Shown here in pieces: positions 47,090-64,000 of a DNA stretch of 64,000 nucleotides (its first letter is position 1; every line of letters starts with the position of its first letter). The translations under genes were made by a program, and so were the position numbers. The notes under the pieces are model-generated. The model saw nothing but the letters and a program-made list of their open reading frames with translations, had not been told where the DNA came from and made no database searches. Origin of the DNA: Misgurnus anguillicaudatus (taxonomy: Eukaryota; Chordata; Actinopteri; Cypriniformes; Cobitidae). The stretch is taken from contig NC_073358.2 of NCBI RefSeq assembly GCF_027580225.2, forward strand, positions 7,445,501-7,509,500, given 5' to 3'.

Positions 47090-48115
47090 TGTATTAAATA
47101 ACATTACCATTTTTATTGTTGGTTAGTGCTTAAAAGTTAACTGTAAAGTGTAAAAACAACAACAACAAATGACATAATATTTTCCCTTTATATGTCAAAA
47201 CAAATATTTTAAAACACTTAGAAAAACAATATTTTTCTGTTATTTCTTATTGTACAAAGAGAAAAAACACTGAGTTTGACAAATCACAGGTTTTCATTTT
47301 TGTCATCTCACTTTTCTGCTTATTTCAAGAAACACTAGAATTCACCTTCTGTAAACTTCAAAGTGACCTGACAACATACAACAAACATACAGTTAACAAT
47401 TATTACAATGCCACAAGATCTTTACAGCTGTATGCTTTTAACTTTTAAAGACTATTCATTTTTTCAATTTTATGTCCTATTGCGACTTAATTTTTTTGGC
47501 CTGTTGATAGGGAGAGATCAGAGATTTACACGTTGAGCCATATAAAATAACCAGTGTGCAGAAAATTTCAATACATCGACCTTAGGCAATTGACAATGCT
47601 GATATAGAAACACAAGTTGGAATGACTTCCACTTTCCATTGTGTGATGTTTTACTTCAAATTCAAATTTGAAGACAGATTGTGCGACATGAACAAGTTGA
47701 GGGTTAGCGTCTTTGGTGAGCTGACTGCAATTGGCACCCAGACAAAAAGGCAGACAGAAACGACAGGGAATAATCTTCAATACTTGCAATTAACTCTTAT
47801 ATAACGTAAATATAAACCAGACTTTCAAGGGGGTTTTCAAATAACACAACTTTAGAATATAAATATGATGAACTAATGTCTAAAAGTGCTGGTAGACATC
47901 ATTCAACAAGCAGGCAGAATGGAAACGCAGACAGTGCATGTTTGGTGTAAAGTGGATCTTTCGGTTGGTCCTGGGGCGTTAATGAGGCCACGCCTCAATC
48001 GGCTCTTTCTTCCCTAAGTAGTGTACCTGGTTTGTATGATAACTGCACAGAAAAAACTTTTGTCGAAAGATGAACTACAGAACGAGCAAGTGAGCCTTTC
48101 GAGTTCAGTCCGCTC
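47090..48115 (-). other. surf4: Probable surf4 3' untranslated region
   Basis: About 1 kb following the surf4 stop codon is free of the repeats that fill the surroundings, which is expected for a transcribed 3' UTR. It ends near a polyadenylation signal (AATAAA on the minus strand at 47112-47117), just before the transposon at 46503-47006. The extent is inferred; transcript evidence is needed for the exact cleavage site. Confidence 0.55.
47112..47117 (-). terminator. surf4: Candidate surf4 polyadenylation signal
   Basis: AATAAA on the minus strand, about 1 kb past the stop codon. It is the signal that best matches the end of the repeat-free stretch. Confidence 0.45.
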
Positions 48116-57392
<9,277 letters not shown>

Positions 57393-57539
57393 GACACCAC
57401 AAATCAAGAAACTTTTCTGTGGACTCCTTCTAAGTGTTTGCGTAATGTTTATCGATATAGCTGGGCACTTCCAAATGTGTTACAGGTTTCCTGAAGCCTT
57501 GGCGTCGTCTGTATGCGTACGCTAGAATGCCATCTCCGC

Positions 57540-57579
57540 CCCATAATGCCCTGCATTCTGCGCATGCGCCCCCTGCAGG
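57540..57579 (-). promoter_or_regulatory. surf4: surf4 promoter motif cluster (ZNF143, NRF1, CTCF-like)
   Basis: Three motifs overlap or abut: cccataatgccctgca (57540-57555) fits the ZNF143 core CCCANMATBCMYYGCR; tgcgcatgcgc (57559-57569) is the NRF1 palindrome; and CCTGCAGGGGGCGC on the minus strand (57566-57579) fits the CTCF core at 13 of 14 positions. They lie about 150-190 bp upstream of the start codon and there is no TATA box nearby, as expected for a housekeeping CpG promoter. Motif identity is read by eye; binding is inferred. Confidence 0.6.
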
Positions 57580-58143
57580 AGACAAGCGCGTCTGCATGCC
57601 ACGTGTACTTGTCCAGCCAGAATATAGTAGAGCTCAAGCAGCACTTACAGACAATATATATTCACTAGAATTTCCTATATGAGAAATAAAAAGATAATTA
57701 TTTAATTGATGTAAATAAATAAAGTAGGTGGGAGACGGTTTGTTTAGATTTTAGTTTTATTCTGATAAACGAAATGTGTGTTTTGGCACAATTATTTTTT
57801 ATTTAAAATAATAAAATTATTTTATATTCTATAAAATAATTTACACCAAACATTTAAGCTTACATACTCAGATTAAACGATTTTTAAGATCACCAGGAAC
57901 ATTTCGGTCAATTTTAACCATTAATTTATGATGTGATGAAAAATACAGATATCTAATATCTGCCTTATCAAACAAACTAAGACTTATGAAAAACAACGCT
58001 TAAGCCCTGTCTTTGAAACCACCCCAAAATGTCTCTAGTATCTGACTGATGTTACTAAAAAAGTTTTTAAGATACCCCTGTATAAGAGTAAAGAAGAGCT
58101 CCTAAAGCAAGTAGGATAAAAACCTAAGCATGTTTATAAAGCA

Positions 58144-58149
58144 TTTATT
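58144..58149 (-). terminator. ciz1: Candidate ciz1 polyadenylation signal
   Basis: AATAAA on the minus strand about 260 bp past the ciz1 stop codon. Other AATAAA words occur further on (for example near 57757), so the choice is uncertain. Confidence 0.35.
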
Positions 58150-58408
58150 GAGCTTTATGTAACATAATATGTACATTCTTATTATTTTGTAACACTGCAA
58201 GACTGGTGTACACCATCCTTTCACGTTTTCTTCACAGTTCTCCCTGGGCTTTTATGAACATGAGTTTGCTTTGTTTGGTCTTTGCTGGCTGTCTCTTTAA
58301 ACTCCATTGATTGTATAAAAGTCTCAGAGTTTAACTGTGAAACATGGCACAAACTTTGTCTCTGTTGTGCTCACATTTTTGTTCACTTCGAGATGATAGT
58401 TCGGGTCA

Positions 58409-61400
58409 TTAGAGCTTGTTTTTTTTATCAATGGACTCTCCTGGCGCTCTGCTTTCTTGGTTGTACGACTCCTGGTTGCACCCCGAACCGAAATGTGAAG
58501 TACATACTACCTCTGAGAAGTTCTGTGGAGCTACAATGTTTTTCAAGTTTGAAGTCATAGATTTTCGAGGTCTTTTAGATCGCTTTCTCTTCTTTGAGTG
58601 ATGGACGCGTGATATGTTGGGATCTGATCGTGTACCGTCAGAAATCTTAGAGCAGCCAGCAATGAGCTCCGGTTCTCGGGTGTCCAGCATGGGACTGCTG
58701 CATGAGACATCACTTTCATAGTCCTTATCATGAGGAAGCTCCTTCTGTGTCTTCTGAGCATTGTACTTCTGAAAATTAATGAAAAAATGTAGGAATTTTA
58801 CAGGTCAAAGCATCTCTTTCTGCTTGGTCAAAATTATGTTTGGTCTTACATTATTCACACGCATTTGTCCACCAAGTATCCAAAAATTGGCGCTCTTACC
58901 CAACTTATAAACCTAAAGTTTTCTCTAAGGGCAAACAGTTCAAACTCTGTGTATGTTTTGATCATCACTCTGAATCTGATCTCTATCAAAAGTCCTTCAA
59001 AAAACCTACCCATATTTGAGAGGTGATAAAAGACAACAAATGAAGGTAGTATGAAACGTTTTTTTGGTCTGTTCTTTCATTTGATATATTGTATCTTTAT
59101 ATATTTTAAAAAAGAACATTTTCTGAAAGCCATTAAACGTTTGTGAAAATCATAAAAAAAATGCTGGCGCTGGCTGGCAACTTAAAAAAAAAGCTGGCAG
59201 GAAAAGAGTTATTTGGCCAGGTTTAAAGAGTTTCAGTGACTGGGTACACAATTGTATCTTAAAATAAAGTCTTGCTATAAGAGTTTTTATTTTATTTTAT
59301 TTTCCTCACCTGTAAGTTCTGAAAGTGCATAAAAGACCTGCAGTGGGTTTCCAGTGCAGTAGACTCAAATTGGTAAAATTTATTGCACAGCTGACACAGG
59401 AAGCCAGCAACAGGGACCACAAAATTAGTGCCTGAAGGTTAAAAACATAACAGTTAAAAAGCAGAAGACATTCATTAAAAATCTACAACTGTGACCCTGG
59501 ACCACAAAACCAGTCAAAAGGGTCAATGTTTTGAAATTGAGATTTATACATCATCTGAATGCTGAATACATAAGCTTTCTATTACTGTGTGGTTTGTTAG
59601 GATAGGACAATATTTGGCCGAGATACAACTATTTGAAAATCTGAGGGGGCAAAAAAAGGAAAATATTGAGAAAATTGCATCTAAAGTGCTCCAAATAAAG
59701 TCCTTAGCAACACACATTACCTTATTTTTCGGACTATAAGTCGCACTTTTTTTCATAGTTTGACTGGTCCTGCGACTTATAGTCAGGTGCGACTTATATG
59801 TCAAAATTAATTCATATTCAATTCAATTAAATTGTATATATTTACAACAGTAGATGTAGAAAAAGCATAGACAAGCGAGCGTAGTAATAATGTAACATAT
59901 ACAGTAAAGTAGTAAAACTCCTAGGAGGAGAAAAACCCCTGAGAGAGATACATATATATTTAATATTTATATATATATATAAATACTATCGGGGTATGTG
60001 AACGGGTAAGCAAATTAAACTGGTTCCCGGCCAGGCATCGGCTGGGCATCTCGCCAAAGGACGGGCAGCAGTGGTGTGATGACCTCCACAGCTGCAGGAA
60101 CTGGGTCTGCCCGTCTCACCGTCCTCAGGGTCGAGGACGAGACAGGGAGAAAGAAACAGATCCATATGATCCAAGAGAAACCATTACCGTCTACTGCCGC
60201 GAGAGTCCGCTCTATGCTGCTCCTGTATTTATGTAATTCAATGGATCCAGAGATGCTGAATGACTTCGGGAGCTTGGTGAATTTGATTTGGCTTGTCAGG
60301 TTAATAAAGCCTATTCAGCCTTTCAAGATTAAATGTCTGTTTCTGGGCTTGGATATATATACATGTTTTTCCTCTTCAAAACACATTTTTGACTGATGCG
60401 ACTTATACTCCGGAACGACTTACAGTCCAGAAAATACGTCATTTTGATATATATTTATGGTAGGAAATTTACAAAATATCTTCAAGGAACATGATCTTTA
60501 CTTTATAACCTAATGATTTTTGGCACAAATTTAACCCATATAATTTATTGTTGGCTATTGCTATAAATATTCCCGTGCGACTTAAGACTGGTTTTGTGGT
60601 CCAAAGTCACAAATGTGGTTGAAGATCAGCACTTACCATACTGTGTTTCTGGATCATACACCACACATTTAATTGTTTCCTCAGGAATAATCTCTTTATG
60701 AGCAGGTTGCTATTAACAAAAAAATCAGTATTCTTGCAAGATCACACACAGATGTCAAGTTTAAAAGAGCACAAAGTTACCTTCTCAACCGTGGGAACGT
60801 CTTCATTTCTTTCCTCCTCATAATCATCTTCCCCTTCGAAACAACCAACAGCATCCACTGTTATTAACTCTTCCATGACTTCTGGGTCGCCTTCGTTTCT
60901 GACCTGTAATGCATGTTTAAATAGTCAAGTAAATCACTTCATCTAATGTAACTTTGCACATTTATTTTAGGATTTCTAAAAGACACACAACAAACCTCCT
61001 CAACCCTCCGCTTGTGCTCTGGAGAATTCATGTGCTCCACAAACTTACGAGGAGTTCTGAAGTGACGTTCACACAGCGTACAGAAAGGTCTTGAGGAGAC
61101 CTTCGCCAGCTGAAGATCCAACATAACAGAGTTATTATATAAAGGATTCAAACACCTTGATTCTTCAAACATACAATATATGGACAGTGACCCATATGTA
61201 CTTGTTAAGTATTTCATATAATTATGCAGATATTTCTCTATAGTGGGCTGCTCTTTCAGTTTGTATTGCGATAAGCACCTTGTGTTTTGTAGTTCGCCTG
61301 TGCTCTATGACGTCACCAGAGAAATGACACTGGCAGTTTGGACACCAGCGCTGATGGCCCATCTTCCTCGCTCTGTTATAAACAAAGAGAAGTAATGAGC

Positions 61401-63291
61401 TGTGAATTACTGTATGGGCAACATGGTTAAAGCGATAGTTCAGCGAAAAATGAAAATGACCCCTTGATTTACTCACCCTTAAGGCATCTGAGATATGTCA
61501 TTCATTTTTCAGACAAACAGAATTTGAGTTATTTTAAAAATGTCCTGGCTTTTTATGACTGGAAAACAGGGTCCACAACTGTAGCCTCTTATGGAACAGC
61601 TGAAATTCCACAAGGGGGCGCATTTGTTCCTCAGACGTTGCACAATAAACGTGACATCCGAATATATTAATTATAAATCGTGAATGAAAAGTGAGATTCG
61701 AACGAATGTCTGTTAGTGAACTAATTGTATACACTATTTATATCGTAATTCGTTCAGAAACGTCAAAATAGTGAAATGAACAAATCGTTTTGGATTAAAA
61801 GGCTTGTATATTCCATTTCCTTGGACTATTTAAGAACAATTTGTTTTGGACAATTTCACCGAAGCGGATAAAGGGAAGATTTTGAAGGTAAGTAAATATC
61901 CTAAATCGGCGCCGCCCGGTTCAGGTAACTAACAACTAGATTACAGTTTTATGACTGCTTTGTGTGTGCACTTAATGGAATCCCGAAAGTCTAAGCTTTA
62001 CAACGATGTGCCGCATGACCGTATATTTTGAAGATTTAATGCTTCAAAGATACAATGACGTAATGCAGCCTCACGTGCAAGGGAGGGGGTGTACCGTGTA
62101 CGGCACAGTGTTCCTTATCAGGTTAAAGGGACACATTACTTTTTTTGAAAATATGCTGATTTTCCAGCTCCCCTAGAGTAAAAAATTTGATTTGTACTGT
62201 TTTGGAATCCATTCAGCTGATCTTTGGGTCTGGCGCTACCACTTTTAGCATAGCTTAGCATAATCCACTGAATCTGACCAGACCACCAGCACCGCGCTAA
62301 AAATAACCAAAAAGTTTCAATTTCTTCCTGTTTAAAACTTGACTCTTCGTGTCAAGTTACATCGTGTACTAAGATCGGGACATCTGCTATTGAAAGTTAC
62401 CATGGGGACTATTTTTAGGCACTGCGTAATATCATCATATCATAATATCAATATCAGGATAACACACTCGTCTTATATCAAAATCCTACGCCATTTTCTT
62501 TAAAATCCTTGGTTTAGATTACTTTTATTTGTAACTGGCATTGTTTTGGTCTCTCCATGTTCATCTACGCTGAAACTCTGGTGAATGCGAATTGGCTAGT
62601 TATAAAGTTTTAAATACGGATATTTTTCTTACAGAATCGCATCGATTACCCTCAGAAGGCCTTTATTAACCCCCTGGAGCCATGTGGTTTACTTCAGTGA
62701 AGGATGGATGCACTTTTTTGGGCTTGGAAGTCTCCCACTCTAAAGCTTGGAAAAGCCAGGAAATTTTCTTTCTTTATCTAAAAGATGCTACACATATGTA
62801 TCTCAGATGACTTGAGGGTGAGTAAATCATGGGATCATTTAAATTTTTTGGTTTAACATTTGAGACGCGCACCATACAACTCACCTGTTAATGCCTTGCA
62901 GGGACTCCTGGCTTTGGGGTAACAATGTGGCCAAGGGGGTGTTACCCGCTTGCTGGATTTCCATAATACGGTGCTGATGATCCAAACTGACCATATGCAT
63001 CCGAAAGGCCTGCCGAGGTCAATTCATACACTATGTTTAAACAACACATTTCATCCTGTGGCATATATTGACAATGATACATTGTCTCAGTAGTGTACGG
63101 TTATATCTTACTTTCCAGTCAGGACAGGTGACATTGCAAATGTGACAGATAAGTCTGACTGTGAGTTTGCGTTTCTCTGTCTCGCCGTCATGGCTCGCAC
63201 CTGCAGCCGATTCCTCAGGTGTAGTGCTGAAGGCTCGACTCTCACTGCTGCGCTGTATGGTCACTTTAAGAGAGGTGCCGACGCCCTGCAC
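58409..63291 (-). CDS. ciz1: CIP1-interacting zinc finger protein, C-terminal 396 residues (5' part outside window)
   Basis: CIZ1 is a nuclear-matrix protein that binds p21/CIP1, promotes initiation of DNA replication with cyclin-CDK2 and, in mammals, is anchored at the inactive X. Visible exons (minus strand): 63291-63112, 63009-62885, 61372-61279, 61109-60996, 60903-60781, 60709-60637, 59431-59310, 58768-58409; all GT-AG with matching phases (0, 2, 0, 0, 0, 1, 0). Four matrin-type fingers (C-x2-C ... H-x5-H) follow in order: CHIC...HMVSLDH (split by an intron), WCPNC...HRRTTKH, FCTLC...HMNSPEH, and the C-terminal matrin-homology finger FLCQLCNKFYQFES...HCRSFMH. An acidic stretch (EGEDDYEEERNED) precedes the last finger. 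The final exon has a basic, nuclear-localisation-like run (HHSKKRKRSKRPRKS). SSRPFC, TPRKFVEH and VVPVAGFLC are strong family landmarks. Fishes can have two ciz1 copies; which one this is cannot be told here. Confidence 0.93.
59720..60438. mobile_element. CGGACTATAAGTCGCA element nested in the repeat
   Basis: Left end ttatttttcggactataagt then cgcac, right inverse gcgacttatactccgg...cagaaaatacg. Subterminal cgacttata words repeat in both orientations. It encloses a retroelement-like fragment (59806-60235). Boundaries approximate. Confidence 0.65.
59806..60235 (-). mobile_element. Retroelement 3'-end-like fragment, third level of nesting
   Basis: Begins aattcatattcaattcaatt and carries ctcctaggaggagaaaaacc, counterparts of the (ATTGA)n tail and tctcctagggttttt words at 40745-41258 in reverse orientation. 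The 106-codon frame across 60076-60396 is not a host exon. Confidence 0.5.
62127..62850. mobile_element. TTAA-type dispersed repeats in the longest ciz1 intron
   Basis: TTAA at 62123-62126 then AGGGACACATTACTTT. Words such as gcgctaccacttttagcata and gcttagcataatccactgaa are typical of an abundant fish repeat. 62600-62835 matches 33883-34140. The right end is unclear. A further short TTAA-repeat end lies at about 61430-61500. Confidence 0.6.
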
Positions 63292-63729
63292 CTGTACAAT
63301 ATAATATATAAATTCTTAAAAAACTTTTTGTTGTTTTACAAGTTTTAATGTCCATCCATATTTATTTTTCAATCTATTTTATTAAGATACAAACAGAAAA
63401 TAAAGAAAATATGTACAAAAAATAAAAATTTTCAGGACTAAATGTCTTCTTTAGGGATTGACATCTTGAGCGTTTTTGAGCAGAATAAGGTAAAAAGACA
63501 AATTTCTTTAAAATTAGGATTTAATTTTATTTAGGTTTAAGAGATCCTGCAGTTTCCTGCTATTGCTTAAGTGGAAGGGGAGTTTACCCTAAAAACTTGT
63601 TTTTAATACTATATACACATTTCCTTTTTTTTTTTTTTGATGTATTCTATTAAAGAGACTAAGAAACGATAATATATGACCACTATAACATTGCAAAAAC
63701 AACAAATCTAATTCTGGCATGGTGGCCTA
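63292..63729. other. ciz1 intron sequence, AT-rich
   Basis: Upstream of the first visible ciz1 exon no further exon is seen. The stretch is AT-rich with a poly-T run at 63626-63640. Confidence 0.55.
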
Positions 63730-64000
63730 AGGAGCCAGTCACACCAAAAGCGCTTTAAACGCTTGCAAACGCAAGGCGCGACGCACTGCCTTTTTTAAAA
63801 AAGAGCAGTGCGACGCGGCTTTTCGTATTGCTAAGCAACCACCGAGTCAGCTGTCTTGTCAATCAAATATTGAAGCGTGAACGCTCTTTTGCTGTTAACT
63901 GTCATATTAGCAGAAACTTTAAAAAGAGGGCGCTTGCTCTGACCTTGTTTGAGGACGAGAGGTGCACAAACACGAAGGAGAGAGTGAGCGAGTCTACTTC
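63730..64000. mobile_element. GC-richer MITE running off the window edge
   Basis: Starts near ggagccagtcacaccaaaag followed by cgctttaaacgc, a gagtcacaccaaa-type end comparable to the nested element at 1735-2104 (gcattcagaccagc / ggttcacaccagc). Inside are aaggcgcgacgcactgcc and its inverse gcagtgcgacgcg. Only the left end is visible. Confidence 0.5.

Larger units (their letters stand above)
57393..58408. other. ciz1-surf4 intergenic region
   Basis: About 1 kb between the ciz1 stop codon and the surf4 start. The part near surf4 (57420-57640) is CpG-containing and carries promoter-type motifs. The middle (57660-58060) is AT-rich. The part near 58130-58408 is the presumed ciz1 3' UTR. No extra gene is visible. 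Confidence 0.6.
59490..60610. mobile_element. TGTGACCCTGGACCAC repeat in a ciz1 intron, interrupted
   Basis: Left end tgtgaccctggaccacaaaa, right gtggtccaaagtcac. The body matches 2417-2799 but is split by a second element (about 59720-60438): gtccttagcaacacacatta lies before the break and gatatatatttatggtagg after it. Confidence 0.75.

Noticed and set aside
57393..57407. Upstream in-frame ATG (MICGV) as surf4 start
   Set aside because: It would add five residues absent from the family; the ATG at 57392 gives the conserved 269-residue length.

Overview
The window is vertebrate nuclear DNA, almost certainly from a cyprinid-type bony fish. The two recognisable genes are vertebrate genes with ordinary GT-AG introns. 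The rest is AT-rich and crowded with short palindromic DNA transposons, tRNA-derived SINEs and tandem arrays of the kind that fill carp and zebrafish-type genomes. The species assignment is an inference from repeat style, not from a marker gene.

Right third (about 47.1-64 kb): two genes on the minus strand, one behind the other. ciz1 (58409-63291, last eight exons only, 396 residues visible) enters from the right edge; its 5' part lies outside the window. About 1 kb after its stop comes surf4 (coding 48116-57392, six exons, 269 residues), which I could reconstruct completely with consistent phase at every junction. ciz1 encodes a nuclear-matrix zinc-finger protein linked to DNA replication. 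surf4 encodes the ER-to-Golgi cargo receptor. Their human counterparts both map to 9q34, so the pairing fits conserved synteny. A compact motif cluster (ZNF143-like, NRF1-like and CTCF-like words within 40 bp) sits about 150-190 bp upstream of the surf4 start codon.

Left two thirds (1-47 kb): no protein-coding exon that I can defend. Blocks of transposon remnants alternate with islands of repeat-poor, somewhat GC-richer sequence (about 5.9-6.4, 9.5-11, 13.3-14.5, 18.3-19.7, 22.4-23.4, 30.4-33.3, 38.9-39.5 and 42.2-43.8 kb). This layout resembles the regulatory landscape of a developmental gene outside the window, but only cross-species alignment can show that. Two tandem arrays stand out: a 31-bp minisatellite (11.2-13.3 kb) with internal higher-order duplications, and a 132-bp satellite (23.4-26.6 kb) carrying a TTAA-flanked MITE and a 260-bp recent duplication.

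Mobile elements: many have readable ends and target-site duplications. They include hAT-type elements with 8-bp duplications, TTAA-type (piggyBac-like) elements, TA-type elements, a decayed Tc1 copy, a repeated family with ends beginning CAAC(C/A)TG(G/A)TCTCA and an 8-bp duplication, and a possible P-element-like unit holding a broken THAP zinc-finger exon. Several are nested, which allows relative dating.
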